NCBI GenBank assembly: GCA_037957365.1
Contig: JARHVA010000122.1
Location: 5,981,501-6,045,500 of the forward strand
Reading direction: 5' to 3'
DNA: 64,000 bases
DNA from: Torreya grandis
Taxonomy: Eukaryota > Streptophyta > Pinopsida > Cupressales > Taxaceae
In this document: positions 32,060 through 45,023 of the stretch, piece by piece
How the letters are laid out: every line of letters begins with the position of its first letter
Position numbering within the stretch: the first letter of the stretch is position 1
Notes under the pieces: generated by a model
The model's input: only the letters and a program-made list of their open reading frames with translations
What the model was told of the DNA's origin: nothing
Database searches by the model: none
Position numbers and translations under genes: made by a program

Positions 32060-32470
32060 ATTTTCAACTCCTCTCCATAGTAGACATATATGAGAGAATT
32101 CTATAGAAATATATCCATTGAGTGATTTGGACCAGTCTCTACTTAGTAGTATATTATAGCCTTTATGTATGTCCATCACCAAGATATCAATCGTCATCTA
32201 AACTCATGGCTTAGATGTTACTTGAATATGCATGTCCCTCAATTCACCAACTATAGGCACTACTATCTTGTCCAATTGTGAAACTATCCTTTTTAAAGGG
32301 CTTAGTATCAAACCAAGATTTTGACATATGAAAGTAGGCATGATAGTTGTAGAGGCTCTAGAATTAACTAAATAATTATGAATATTCTTACTAAATTCCT
32401 TAATAGTCTATAAGAAGGGTGGAACTTCTAAATTAATCTTGTAGATAACATTGGTGTTAGATGCTTTTGC
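32060..32470 (-). pseudogene. T1 aspartic protease (PR)
   Basis: The minus strand reads VNSRASTTIMP, where D-S-G-A is expected (the Asp now Asn), then GYNILLSRDWSKSLNGYISI, a block that follows the protease core in Tat polyproteins. Several stops are present. Confidence 0.72.
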
Positions 32471-32479
32471 TTTCTCCAT

Positions 32480-33190
32480 AGGCATCTTCCCATTAATAGA
32501 CTTATAGAGCAACTCCTTTTATTTGGCAATCTAGCTAACTCATGAAGAGTTATATTTGATTTGATCTTTTTCATGTATTAAATAATGTTATATCCTCCCT
32601 TACTAGGTTCTTATTTGGTTTGAGGCTGATCACTTCCTCTTGGAGGAGGTGGGTTGTTATTAGATTTAGGATTAGGTAGAATTGTAGTAGTATTTGGAGG
32701 AGTTGACATTGTGAGTGGCTATTTATTCCTCAGATTTTAGCCACCTTTTTGGAGTTGCTAGAAAGCATGAACTTCATATATATTGTCCTTCATCTCATTG
32801 TCATATACATCTGAAAATGGAAACTCATGAGTTTCAAAGAACATTTAAGTATTGGAAGGGTTGGGATCCAAATGATGTTTAGGTGGATTATGCATCTTGT
32901 CTTGCCTAACCACCTCTCTTTAAAATATTTTGAATGTTATGAAAAATTTAATGTAGTTGAGATCACCATGCTCGAAATTATTTTGAATTCTAAACCAATT
33001 GGGAAGATTGTTTCTACCATGTTAATCTTTGGGAGCTTGTTGGGATGCTCTATATTATTTATGGGCCTATTAAATGACAAGTTGTACCTATATAATTTAG
33101 GATTATGACTTTCATTTGGGGCGTTAGCATTACCTATCTTATTTTGCATACCCAAGAAGTCATTGCTTAGCTTTTGGACCATCTTCTAAA
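32480..33190 (-). pseudogene. T1 gag-PR linker
   Basis: This is poorly conserved on the minus strand. Near 32,480-32,580 a YMKKIKSNITLHELARLP stretch matches in position the SLYDLIQTSP segment of T2 and T3. A Pro/Asn-rich spacer lies at about 32,640-32,720. No intact zinc knuckle was found. Confidence 0.5.
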
Positions 33191-34010
33191 TAGCCTTGAG
33201 TTCTACCTTCATAGAGTTAGTGCCTAGTAGAATAGTAGTAAGAGACAATCAATTATTAATTCTATTGGTGGGTATTACCTTGTGTATGATTGTTATAGAA
33301 TCCATAGTTTGGTTACGTCATTTGTGTCATGGGAGGTAACATATATAATGGGTTTTGATTGAACACTAGGACATTATGCCTTGCATGTGGAATCAAATTC
33401 AACATGGGAAAGCTATTGTGGACATTGGACATAATAGGAACTAGAGGATTGATTTGTCTATCAATATTAATGGATTTTTTGAATTCCTATGCCAAATTAT
33501 TATCTACAACATCTCTCCTCAAGAACACTATAGTAATAAGATATAGTGCATTCTTATACATCTCCAATGCTAATGTTTCTTTTGGTCTATAGTCTAGAGT
33601 TAACCAGTTGTACATATTTTGAAATATCATGTTGAAAGCATGGATAGGATCATTAGGCTCTCTCTTCATACTAGTGAAGAGTTGGTATATTATGTTGGGA
33701 CTGGTAACCTATGCAAGAAAAGTAGCTTGACACTCATCCAAAGAAGTGATGGAGTTCTCTATTAGATTTAAATACCAATCATAAGTAGTGTACATTAATG
33801 TAAAAGGGAATAATCTACATGTAACATCTTCATTGACAACATTTATTAATCTCAAATTAAATTTGAAATATTTGATATATTATTCTATTGTCTTTGATTC
33901 TAAAGGAGAAAATTATGGTAGGTACTATCAAGATTCCTAGGTAAATTATGCATGTCTCCTCAAATTGCAATAGGAAATCCAACTAACCAAGGTGGTTGTT
34001 GAGCCATTAG
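33191..34010 (-). pseudogene. gag: T1 gag
   Basis: From the minus-strand start MAQQPPWLVG near 34,003 the sequence carries a degenerate Retrotrans_gag domain: CRLFPFTL, a DWYLNL word, NSITSLDECQATFL, then the open stretch 33,487-33,669 with DPIHAFNMIFQNMYNWL and RPKETLALEMYKNAL. Stops and a frame change separate the parts. The fold matches a capsid-like gag but is only distantly like the T2 gag. Confidence 0.78.
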
Positions 34011-34231
34011 ATGATTAACTAGTAAAGGGCTCCCAGTTGGAGGAGATGGATTATTATAAACCGGGGTTGTTTACATATTTATAGGTCTCTTATGATTTGA
34101 CAAGGGTGAGACTAGAAAACCAACCTAAGAATTAGATCTAGTCACTCTCCTAAATGACTCTAGTGAAACTCTATGTAAATAATAATTGTTATTATTGGGG
34201 GTTAGGCCTTCCTTCTAGCACTATTGAAATT
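34011..34231 (-). other. T1 5' leader, short
   Basis: About 220 bp lie between gag and the right LTR. I could not identify a convincing PBS; the minus strand just inside the LTR reads TGCTAGAAGGAAGGCC, which may be a decayed one. Confidence 0.4.
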
Positions 34232-37200
34232 ATTGATGGATTTTTTTTGCACATGATTTTCAACAAGGTAACCTATAATGTTTTAGGATCTCAATAGTGG
34301 TAAAATCCACTCTAGGGCATGAGTTTCATGTATACGTTTTGAACAACCTATTGATGGAATAGCTAGTAGGGCATGCAAGTTATTGACAAGATTTTTAGAT
34401 GGAGGTGTGGTTTCTAAGGGGTAGTGAATTCCTACATGAGTTGGATGGGTGGTTGGTTGCTAATATAAAGTGGATAGATCTCAAAAAACTCAAAGAAGAG
34501 GGAAGGGTAAGGTAGAAAAGAAGATTCTATGGTTTTCAAGAATCACCTCTTTGACTAGTTTCTAAATAGACAAGTGCTTTCAAAACCTATGCCTATTGCA
34601 AGCATCTATTGTACACACATAGTCAGATAGTTTATAAGTCTAATGGGATACTAATATAGAAAACTCAAAATACTCAATAAAAGGTTTCCCCTTTTAGGGA
34701 AGCTATTTCACACCCTTAATTAGGAGATTATGGCTTGGGATAATGAGGTATCTAAGGTAGATTTTTCACACACATAAGAAAATATATCAAAATAAATGAA
34801 TCATACACATTCATAACATGAATCCATCAAATTAATTACTAATAATCAATGTTATTTACTAATCATTCAATAGATTTTGCACATCTAATACTAGCATACC
34901 AATTGTGACAAGAAAAAAATCATTGTATCTATTACACACTAAGAATTATTAAATCACACAACTAAAAATATAAGACTAATCACATGGAAATTGGAGAGAG
35001 AATACACAAACACATTTGATAACAATCAAAATTGCTTCTACTCCTATTTATTGAAAATTATCTCACACCTCTAACTAGTGGATTAATTTTTTTTTAAATA
35101 GGCTTGGGGAAGGGGTAACCTCATCCTCCAAGTCTATGCAAAGTCATTACATGTGATATTCAAAACTTGAGTTCTAACTATGGTTGAAACTACATAAGAG
35201 TCTTCTTACAACCCTTTGTTTAAGTTAGCCTTTGCAAAATCTATGCAACATGTGCATGTGTAAAGAAGGGAAAATTTTACAATTATAGTTCAAACTACAT
35301 GAAAACTAAATATAGAGAATAATACCTTATTTTACAAGTTATAATAACAACCTATCAAAATAATTTAATTTAGCCCTTTGTAATGGAAATTAGACATGCA
35401 TTAAGGACAAGTGCCCCTTTATCAATACCTCAAAACCAAAATCATTACTTAACTAGGACTAACTTCCCATTACTTTATGTTATATGTTGGCCCTACCTTT
35501 ATCAAATAAAAAATTCCTTTGAAAGGATTTGTAGGGTCTTTATCTTAAAATAATATTTTGTGTCAACTTAATCTTTGAGATGCTTGAATAACTACAGTCT
35601 TATCATGTTTTACTACCATATCTTCTTTTTTATATTCTCTAACCAAATTAAGTCTAAAAATCATGTGTTCTTCAATGGTTTGTAATCCAATGTGTCATGT
35701 ATATGTAATAATGTCCATACTGAGATATCTATTTAATTAAAACATGACCACTATTACCTTTGGTCATGTGTCCCCACTTCGTGCTTTCTTGAAATGAGAC
35801 CAAAGTCAATTTTTACCTCCGAGCTCATGAAAACATTCCACGTGGCAGCTTTCTATTAGTTTTGGGACCTTTGAAAATTTTATGTTGACCTAGGACCATT
35901 GGATCTATTTGTATGAATCAACTTGGTGCCTTGATATTTGGATTATTTGAATCCAAATGGATGTCTACCATGGCTAAAAATTGATGTCTGCGTGCCCATA
36001 ATTTAATGTCTGTGTGACTGTCATTAACATTCATGTGATCATCATTGATGTCTACATGACCATCAATATTTGAACCCAATGGATAATTTTTGAGCTTAAT
36101 TTTGAAATTTGAATGCCCATTATTTGACATTCACATGAACCTCTTTAATGTTCATGTGATCGTCAATCTTTGAACCCCAATGGATAATTGTCGATATTTA
36201 TTTTCACATCCACATGACCATCAATGATGTTTACATGACTGTCAATGATGTCCACCCAATTTTTCAAATTTTAAACACCAAATAGTTAATTACAGAGATT
36301 AATTTTTAAATCTACATGACCATTAATGACATCTACACAATCATCAATGATGTTTGTGTGATTGTCACAATTTGAATACCAAAAGCTTAATTATTGATTT
36401 TAATTTTAACATCTATGTATACATCCCACTCTATAGTTAATATTTGAAGGCTTAGATCTTGAGATAGAAATCTCATAAAGACATAAATTTTGCAGAGTAA
36501 GATCTTAGCACTAAGAACATTGATTCCATGTGATCCTTCAGCCCTGTGAGGATTTTTAAGCATACTTATAAAATGTAAAAGTAAGTTGACCTATTTATTT
36601 CTACATGATGTCTTAGTGATGGTCTGGATCTTCATATCTTGTGTAATTCATCTTTTGATCCTTGAAAGATCTAGAACTTTGATCATCTATTCAATTTAAG
36701 CAAAAGCTTGGTATGTGGGCTAAAATTGGAAATGTTGATCTTGCATTATTAGATCTATGGTGTGTGAGTTAACACACATTGTTGATCCAAGTTATTTAAT
36801 TTTGAAATTATGCGTGAGATCAATACCTGTTACGTTTGGGTTGGTCTATTTTTGTGGGCATAAAATAGAACAAAATAAATAAGCTTTTTGAATACTATAA
36901 AAAATAAAGTCTAGCCACATGTGAACAATAAACTTGACTAGGGGATTTAGGAAATATAGGAATTAGTATAAATCTTTTGGAATAAAATTTTGGGATGAAT
37001 ATTTAGACTAAGTTCAACATATAATAAAGTGCTTCCTAGTAAATTTTGACCCCATGTTTATTTGAATCTTTTTTTTTTAAATTTAAATGATATAGGCTAA
37101 CATACTTAGAGTAAGGATTTTTAACATGATTTAAACATAGATCTAATTAGATGATTAAATATCAAGGGTTACTTACAATCAAAGAATCAATTTAGCATTA

Positions 37201-37449
37201 GGGTGTAAAACCCTAGGTAGTGTTCTCATAAATGAGACCCATTAAACCTGTAACATGGAAACATAAGAATCAAATATTGGCAATATTAGATGAATTCAAA
37301 TAAAGATTATGTTATAACAAACTAGATAATCACAAGATATTTAATAATCATTCCTGATCAAGTTGAATGTTTAATTTACAAGAAAAATTTGCAAAATTTG
37401 AAAAAGGGTCCCTTTTTTCAAAAATGTGGGTGTGTTACGTATAATAAAT
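34232..37449 (-). repeat. T1 5' LTR (right copy)
   Basis: This is collinear with 1-477 plus 24,719-27,378. It seems to start TGATGGATT and loses similarity to the left copy after ATAATAAAT at 37,441-37,449. It contains the tandem array at 35,960-36,430. The minus-strand open frame 35,918-36,130 is only a translation of that array. Confidence 0.75.
35960..36430. repeat. Tandem array in T1 right LTR
   Basis: This is the partner of 25,920-26,360. Units are of the type 'gatgtctacatgaccatcaat', with a longer period marked by 'caaatagttaatta' and 'ttaattttaa'. Confidence 0.6.
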
Positions 37450-38744
37450 TATCCTAACCTAGTTTACTATAAGTGAAAAAATAAAAATGTAAGGGTTACA
37501 TTCACACTAGGGTCACCATAATTTATGCAACAAAATAATATATATCTATAAATTATCTTGCATAATAAATCCAAGATTGAGTAAGGTAATCAAATAACAT
37601 CTATTGTAATACTTTTTTATATTAGAGGCATGACCAAATTAGATCCACTAAACCTAACTAGGGATCTCTTATCACACAATACTAAAGGAGATGGATCTGA
37701 ATCCTCTAGTGAAATAACCCTACACAAAAACCTTAACTAGGTCTTATAATACATTAAATGAAACTAATCTAGTGTTTACCAAATCTTGTATCATAAAGGG
37801 GGTTGGTTTAACACAAATAAACAATCATGGTATCATGGTAGGAAAATAAGGGAATAGATCACCTAAAGTGGAAGATGATAAGCAAATAAAACCCTATAGT
37901 TATACTAAGTTTAAGTATAAAGGTAGTGTAAGCAAGGAATTATACATTTAAAACATATTACTTTGTGTGATATATATCTATAAAATGAAATAGAAAGAGT
38001 TAGATATAATTACCTTTGGGAAAACCTATCAAATCTCAATCTCTCACTTGGATAACTATGCTTTACAAGAGGTTGTTGTGTCTTTTTAAGAGTCACACTA
38101 TAGAAATAAGTTCTAGTTTTAAAGACTCATATATTACATCCAAGAATTCCTACAAGACAAATTATCTTACCTCCAAGGTGAACCCTAAGTAATGGCTCCT
38201 TAAAATGTAGATGTAGCAAAAATTATAAGCTGTAATAATCAAAACTGAATGTTCCTCTCTATTGGATTAGAATGAGACTTTTATTTATAGAAATGGATAA
38301 GTCCCAACCCTTCCAAAATTTTATCCAATAAGGTCAGCCAACATGACTCAATTTTAATAAAAAGATACCTTTAGGCCTTAAACTAGGTTGGCCTAGCTAA
38401 CTTAATTCTATAATGTGCACTTTAAATTTTATAATAGGGTCAACCCAAATGAATCAGTATGAATAGAGAGTGTTTTCCTAGTTAGGGGCTATTTTAAAGG
38501 ATAATTGTATAGGGAAATATATAGATAGGGTTTATTTTATTTTGTATTTGGATAAGTGGGGTTTGTAATGGGTTTAGGTAATGATAAAATTGACTAAAAA
38601 TATTGCTAAACACCAATGGTATTCCCACCCCTTTCCCAATGCACCTTTTAAGGTGTGCAATCAAAGAGATCAGAACTTGATAGATTATTACAAGAGAGAA
38701 AACATCAATAAATGATAAATTTTAAAAATATTTTGTATATAAAC
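37450..38744. other. AT-rich stretch without recognised gene
   Basis: No open frame or domain was recognised on either strand. It may be LTR or UTR of a lost element. It ends in a 56-bp block shared with 60,405-60,462. Confidence 0.5.
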
Positions 38745-38859
38745 TTTATATATTTATCATATCTTAGTATTGTAATTTAAAATATTCATTTATCTAAGTT
38801 TGTAATTAAGCACATCATTGATTCCTACATATAGTGGGGACACATATTATGTTTTCAAA

Positions 38860-39650
38860 CCATTATTCCCTAAGGACCAAAATCATATTGCTACATATAA
38901 TTGGAGATAGTGAATGCTATGACTCAAATACAAGTTTTAATGTCTATATCAACTCAACCCATGTTTACATCCCATTTAGTTAATTCTCAAATATTTACTC
39001 TTAATCCTAATGGGCCTATAGTGAAATATCTTCTCCAAGTAATAAAAACTTTGATAGATAAGGTTACAAATATTGAATAAAAGGATTTAAAGTACAATCA
39101 TGCTATTGATTCAAAATATGTGTTACATAATCCTCTTACACTTAAAATCTCTTTGCACCCTTTACCAACTAGTTTTGTTATACCTAAGTTCACATTTTAT
39201 TATGATAGTGGTGATCCTAAAGAGCATCTCTACTCTTTCTATGAAACATTCCTTGATTATTCCTTTGATTATAAATTTTTAACCAAATTATTTCCAATAT
39301 GCCAAAGGACTATGATTTATGATGGTTTTATGATTTACCAATTCAATCAATGAGAAAATTCAAACCTCTAGAGAATTATTTTCTGTCTCATTTATCTTAA
39401 AACATCATAAAAAATGTGTCATCTGATCAAATTAAAAATATCAAACAAGGAACCAATGAACCTATATATGAATATGTTTTAAGATATTAAATAATGTTGA
39501 CCAAAATGACAAATCCAATGATAGATAAGTAACTTAAAAAATCTTCAAATAAATTTTTCTTACTCCATTACATTATTCCATTATTTTCAATAAGTTCAAA
39601 TATTTAAATGACTTATGCCATATTATTTGAGACATTAAATGGATCTTATT
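38860..39650 (+). pseudogene. gag: T4 Tat gag fragment
   Basis: The plus strand reads LIDKVTNIE, then LPTSFVIPKFTFYYDSGDPKEHL, which matches WELPKFTRFHNKEDPKQHL of the T2 gag, followed by the decayed capsid helices. The best open run is 39,120-39,353. A frame change and several stops follow. The head segment before it (MTQIQVLMSIS...) is also collinear with T2. Confidence 0.78.
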
Positions 39651-39929
39651 TCATTTAAAAACATATATAACAAACACATCAACTACATCTAATACCAACT
39701 TCATATCAAACTACGCTACATGATGAAACCTATAAAATCTAAAAAGGAAATAACCATAATGGTTATCATAGTGTCACAAGAACCTAATTGACACATATTA
39801 TCCAATGTACCTAAGATAAACTTTACATGATCACTTGAGTCTTTAACTTTTTTACTTTAGAATATTTTTTAGTGTCATCTCATATATCTCCTTCCTCCCA
39901 TAGAGGTTAATATGAGTTAACCTATACCC

Positions 39930-40040
39930 AAAGGATATGATTATAATGCATATTTTGACTACCATTAAGGCCCTAAACATTATATAAGCATATGTTATAC
40001 CTTGAAGCATAGACCTTTGATAACCAAAAAATTAGTTTTG
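39930..40040 (+). pseudogene. T4 CHHC knuckle remnant
   Basis: The reading AYFDYH-stop-GPKHYISICYTLKH has the spacing of the Tat CHHC knuckle, with the first Cys lost (Tyr) and a CAA to TAA stop. Confidence 0.6.
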
Positions 40041-40227
40041 ATGATTCTCTAAAGGATTAGGTTCACAATGTGGTGATACCAGATTCAAAAAAAATTAACA
40101 AACCTTTATAAGATCATTCTAGAAAAATATAGAAGTAAAAATAGAATACAATACACATCCTCCTCCATTAAATTATGGGAACTAGTTAGATGGGATTATT
40201 AGCATTTATACACACATAATATATCCT

Positions 40228-40830
40228 ATGGTTCACATAAATTATATTAGATTTGATGGCAATGAAATAGTGCATGATGACTCAGATCTTCATTCATTAC
40301 TTATTCAATCATACCTTAACCACCAACCTATACATAATGTTATGATCAATAACAATTCTAGTGTTAATATACACACCATGACATTAGTTACACATTTGAG
40401 ATATATACGTGGTGATTTATACCCTTTGACTAAAATATTTAAATCATTTAATGGCACATCACAACAAATTATTGGTGAGATTGATTTACCTTTATAGCTT
40501 GGCCTAACACATGTTATTTTCACCTCTTCAATTATACCATATACATCATCCTTTAATATGTTAATGGGACAACCTCAAATACATAAACTCTAGGTGGTAC
40601 CTTCCAAAATGTATGAGTGTACTAAATACATTCATACCAATAGGGTAGTCATAGTTTCTAGATTTCCATATGAACATCCACTTGAACAAGAGAATTTTAT
40701 TCCAAGACAACTAGTTATCAAACATACTAAGGTTAATACTCTGCATAGGATAATCACTAGGAAATCCCCTTTTCTAGGTGTCCCATACTTTAGAGGTCTT
40801 TGCACCAGAGATATATAGTGTATTTCAAAA
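40228..40830 (+). pseudogene. T4 aspartic protease fragment
   Basis: The open part 40,228-40,497 reads LIQSYLNHQPIHNVMINNNSSVNI, matching the Tat protease core with the active-site Asp now Asn. Next, near 40,555, is NMLMGQPQIHKL, a stop, then VVPSKMYECTKYIHTNRVVIV, collinear with NMLLGQPWI...VPSTLHHCVKF in T3. No RT follows; the sequence is cut by the copia-like element at 41,208. Confidence 0.75.
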
Positions 40831-41207
40831 AATGTTCATCTATTCTTAAATAAAATATCCATTTACATAGAGTGACTAAGCATGTTATAATTAATACTAC
40901 TCCGAATAAATTATAGAGAACTAGACATGGTTTTAGGAACCCCCACTCTTCATATAATTTCTTCTTGACCACAAAGTCATATTATACATACATAGTGAAC
41001 CACAAGTTTTATAGATCCAAATATGAATCCTATGCATGCTCCTTGGTAGTACCACCAATTTGATGTATCATATTATAAGTTTGGAGTGACACATGAGCAT
41101 ATATTATATGGGATCATAGGATACCATTTTATTTTCAAATATTCTTAAAGTTTAAAAAAAATCAAGAAAATACAAAAACATTTAAATAATTCAAAAATAT
41201 AAAAAAA
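40831..41207. other. T4 tail, unassigned
   Basis: Probably PR-RT linker of T4, too decayed to read. It ends in an A-rich run where the copia-like element inserted. Confidence 0.35.
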
Positions 41208-41569
41208 TGATATATTTTGCCCATGTTTGCATAAATTAAACACACATTATAACTTCATTTTAAATTGATAATAGTCTTAAATATTTATTTGTATGATATA
41301 TCTTATTCATCATGAGAGATTACAATATATAGTGACTTCAAATCCTAATATAAAGGAGTATGACCTTATTAACAATTCCATAATATATCTCTTATTATCT
41401 CTCTATCTCCTATGATCACTCAACAAGACTTATTCCATCCTAGATACTAGTGAGTTTTTTTATCTCAAATACAACTCATGTATAAGTTTATTTCACCCAT
41501 TTATAATTTCCTAACAACTATAAAAACCCATACAAAATAATGTGAGCATTAACACTATAAATCCTACCA
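41208..41569 (-). repeat. Copia-like element 3' LTR
   Basis: 362 bp, by eye about 85-90% identical to 43,550-43,910. It is followed at 41,570-41,580 by the polypurine tract (read on the minus strand). Confidence 0.8.
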
Positions 41570-42239
41570 TTCCCCCCTTAATGTGAACATGGTAGAAAAC
41601 ATCTCATTTTGGAACTATAGCATCCTATCTCTACTTGCTCATAATCTTGATCTACATGTGACATCACATAAATATCTAAAATTTTATTATAATAATTCAA
41701 TTTTATGGATGGATACAACAACCATTGAGGTATGAATAGGGACCCACACTTCTGTTCATCATCCACAACTGTATACTGATGGTTTTACATAGGCTTTGAC
41801 CAATAAAATTTATAAATGGTTCTACATAGGATCTGACAAATAACCAAAAAATATATTTTTGCATAGTATTAATCCATAAACCTATTATAGATCATTTTTA
41901 TTTAGTATGACCAACAGCCCTTACAATTATTATCATTACTACAACATTTTTTGGTCAATACACTACATTTTTACTTCAGGGGATTAAATTTGGAATTACC
42001 CACTTATTATAGCACACATGAACATGATGATGTTTTATTATTATTTCCTACCACACCACATAATATAAAAATACCGAAGAAAACATGTCACTTAGTAGAA
42101 GTGGCCTTGTTGCTAGTAGCATGTGAGAGGATGTTACTTGTCCTCCTTCCTCTTTTACCTCCATCCTCCTATAGGATGATATTTACTTAGTATAGAAAGT
42201 CTTCAAAATTATACTAAATACTATCATTCATTAGTTTTT

Positions 42240-43030
42240 ACTTATCATTATCTTAATTAGCATCCATGGCATTCTCTTATAGTTTCCCATCAAGTAAGTC
42301 CCAATCTCTCAATTTATAGATTACAATCATATGACCAAGTTGTTTATAATACTAATAAACCATTTATTTTTTTGAATCCATAGAAGTTGATCCTTGATTA
42401 AAAGAAGATTTAAATATTATTTTAACATATAATTTATCCTATATATTTTTACCATACAATAAACTTTATTTTAGATCAATAATCTTATTTTCTTCATCTA
42501 TTAATTAAGAAATTAGATCTTCTAGGCTAGGATTTATTTTACTTACTATAAAACCTATGTTAGAATAACTGGATAACATGTTATTTAATAATATAAATTC
42601 ATCACCATTATTAGGTACATAAAAATTTATTCTTTCTATTTGATTAAAAATGGAGTGAAACTTACTTATGTGTTGTACCATGTTGTTGCCTTCCTCTGTC
42701 TTGAGTCCAAATAACTTTTATTTGAGGGTCACTATTGTGCTTCATGTTTGAGATCCAAATAGATTGTTTAACATAGTATAGATGAAATCTGAACTTTTTG
42801 ATAGGTCTATATGATGAAATTAGGCATCATATAACCCTATGCCAATAATGTTATTCTCTTTTCGATCCTTATTTTCCCATTTTATGGCTTCATCTAAATT
42901 AGTTGGTTTTGGTATTTTACCATTGATAATTTCTTAAAAATTCTTTATTATATAATAGTAATTGAGTTCTAATTTTATATTTATGGATATATTTGACTTA
43001 AAATATTTGAATATGATTCAACTTATCCAT
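42240..43030 (-). pseudogene. gag: Copia-type gag remnant
   Basis: A minus-strand start MDKLNHIQIF (ATG 43,030-43,028) is typical of copia gag. With frame changes the reading continues KPTNLDEAIKWENKDRKENN, IGIGLYDA, LFGLKTEEGNNMVQHISKFHSIFNQI, MLSSYSNIGF and SLEDLIS, the UBN2-type gag fold. A zinc knuckle follows at about 42,307-42,362: Y-stop-YYKQLGHMIVIYKLRD, with the knuckle cysteines changed to Tyr (TGT to TAT). The normal gag-integrase-RT-RNH chain does not follow. Confidence 0.8.
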
Positions 43031-43535
43031 TATGAACCTCCTATAATTTGGATGTCATGTACAAGAGATAATGCATCCAATTACATGTTTTTCAACAATA
43101 ATGACCTTAATGTCATGAATCTTAATTTGACATGAAATGACAAAAATGATTAAATAACTTATATTTAAAAATTAATAAGGAATATTATTTTTTAAATAAT
43201 ACTTCAAAAATAATTACTAAAAAATATATATCACAATACAAAAAAATCTATTCTTATAACCAAGACTATAAGCTATGACCACTTGAGTTATAATAAAAAC
43301 AAATACACACATTAAACCATGTTTTGATAAACACAAAACATAATCAAGTATTTTTTAATCAGAAACTAAACAAAAAAAATAACATAATTTACTCTATCAA
43401 AAACATAAACATTAAAAACAAATACAAAGAGTTTGATAAAATGCTACACACTTTTACTGAATCTATGGAACATTTAATACTTAGTATGAATGCATGAAGA
43501 AATGGATAAAGTATGGACTCTGATTGTTATATCTA

Positions 43536-43547
43536 TTTCAAATACCA
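43536..43547 (-). promoter_or_regulatory. Copia-like element primer binding site
   Basis: The minus strand reads TGGTATTTGAAA, eight of twelve positions as in the usual TGGTATCAGAGC, two bases inside the LTR. Confidence 0.6.
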
Positions 43548-43549
43548 AA

Positions 43550-43910
43550 TGATATATTTTTCCCAAGTTTGTAAAAATTAAACACACATTATGACTTTAT
43601 ATTAAATTGATAATAATATTCAATCTTGATTTGTATAATTATTCATCATGAGATACAAAAATATATAGTGAGTTTAAATCCTAATATCAAGGAGTTTTAC
43701 CCTATCAACAATCCCATAATATATCTCCTATTATCTTTATCTATCTCTTATAATCAATTGACAAGACATTTTATATCTTAGATACTAGTGGGTTGTTTTT
43801 ATCTCAAATGCAACTCATGTACAAGTTTATTTCATCCATTTATAATTTCTTAACAACTATACTAACCCATATAAAAAATAATGTGATCACTAACATTATA
43901 ATTCCTAACA
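43550..43910 (-). repeat. Copia-like element 5' LTR
   Basis: 361 bp; partner of 41,208-41,569. The plus-strand open frame 43,793-43,981 crosses its end and is not a gene. Confidence 0.8.
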
Positions 43911-44476
43911 AAAATAATAAGCATTCCCATGTTTTATTAGATCCTTGGCATCTATGTTATTTACTTTATTCTAGTAGATAGAATATCATTTATTTATATA
44001 TACACATATGTTTCATTCATATTTTATTTACAATACAGTCATACCTAGACACATGATATATGCACTTAAAAATGTTGGTCCTCTCCTCTACCTGCATTAT
44101 ATAGTACGTTGGGGCATTTTATTATTGATCATGATTGATATATGTAGCATATCCTTTATGATAATTTATTATTTCACAATGTACTTGATATGCTATGTTA
44201 CATAACATTTTTCTTTTAAAAAAATATGTGTAGGATCTAGTATGATATGATTATGTTAGTTTTTTATGCTTCATCTATTTTTCACTTCCTTGAGTATATT
44301 CCATTGATTGATATTGTCTTGCTTGTGGAAAATTTGAATATGCTCCTTCTTTATTGGCCTTTGCACCATTGTATGTTGATTGGAAATTTGAAAATGTCAT
44401 TCTATGATAATTGGACATTTAAATATGTCATTCCTTTTGATTGTGAATCATTTGGACATGCCCTTTATATGATGTC
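43911..44476. other. Unassigned AT-rich spacer
   Basis: It lies between the copia-like element and T5. Open frames of 60-87 codons on the plus strand show no known motif. It may be more of T4. Confidence 0.4.
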
Positions 44477-44931
44477 TCCGTATACACATAATATTTTTAA
44501 TTTTTACTAAATACTGATGCTTTAAATATTGCAAGAACTTATCAAGACTCAATATCTTTGAGTGCATACCCTAAGGGGTGCACTAGGAAAGAGGTTGGTA
44601 TAGATTTGGTGCTTCATGGGATTGTTGTACCTTTTTATCATATTATTACCAATCTAACTAGATCCCAAAACCATTCCCTAAGCTACTTCTCCTCCTTTGA
44701 GTATTCCTCTAGCCTTTTCCTCTTTCCATACCTTATTTATTGTCTTAAACTTCTTTTGGATAGTCAGTTGTACTGGGTTGACCTAGTACATTTTAGTATT
44801 CTTTACTTTCTTATATTATTAGCCCTTTGGCCAACCTAGCTCAGACTTAGTAAATTATCCTTGAAAACACACTGGGTCGGCTAGATTAACCCTATATAAT
44901 CGATGTTCCTACAAATATTTAGGGTAAGATC

Positions 44932-44965
<34 letters not shown>

Positions 44966-44990
44966 CATACATACATACATATATATAAAC

Positions 44991-45023
<33 letters not shown>

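Larger units (their letters stand above)
1..37449 (-). mobile_element. T1, oldest Tat-type gypsy element, minus strand, carrying nested T2 and T3
   Basis: Two long direct repeats (1-477 joined to 24,719-27,378, and about 34,260-37,449) match closely by eye and flank a region whose minus strand reads gag, PR, aRNH, RT, RNH, INT in that order. I take the repeats as the element's LTRs. The left LTR runs off the window start. It was split by T2 at 473-477 and resumes at 24,719. A minus-strand purine tract at 28,187-28,208 suggests the left LTR really ends near 28,186; the right copy then lacks about 800 bp at its outer end. No target-site duplication can be tested. All coding parts are broken. 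Confidence 0.8.
41208..43910 (-). mobile_element. Copia-like gag-only element (TR-GAG candidate), minus strand
   Basis: LTRs at 41,208-41,569 (362 bp) and 43,550-43,910 (361 bp) start TGATATATTT and end CCTACCA/CCTAACA. Flanks aaaaa and aaaat may be a weak duplication. Inside the right LTR the minus strand reads TGGTATTTGAAA after a two-base gap, a decayed form of the initiator-Met PBS TGGTATCAGAGC. Inside the left LTR the minus strand reads TAAGGGGGGAA, a PPT. The 2.0-kb interior encodes copia-type gag with a zinc knuckle and nothing recognisable as integrase or RT. Confidence 0.8.

Noticed and set aside
35918..36130. 70-codon minus-strand open frame rich in Asp, Asn and His
   Set aside because: It is the translation of the T1 LTR tandem array, and the matching frame in the other LTR is broken.
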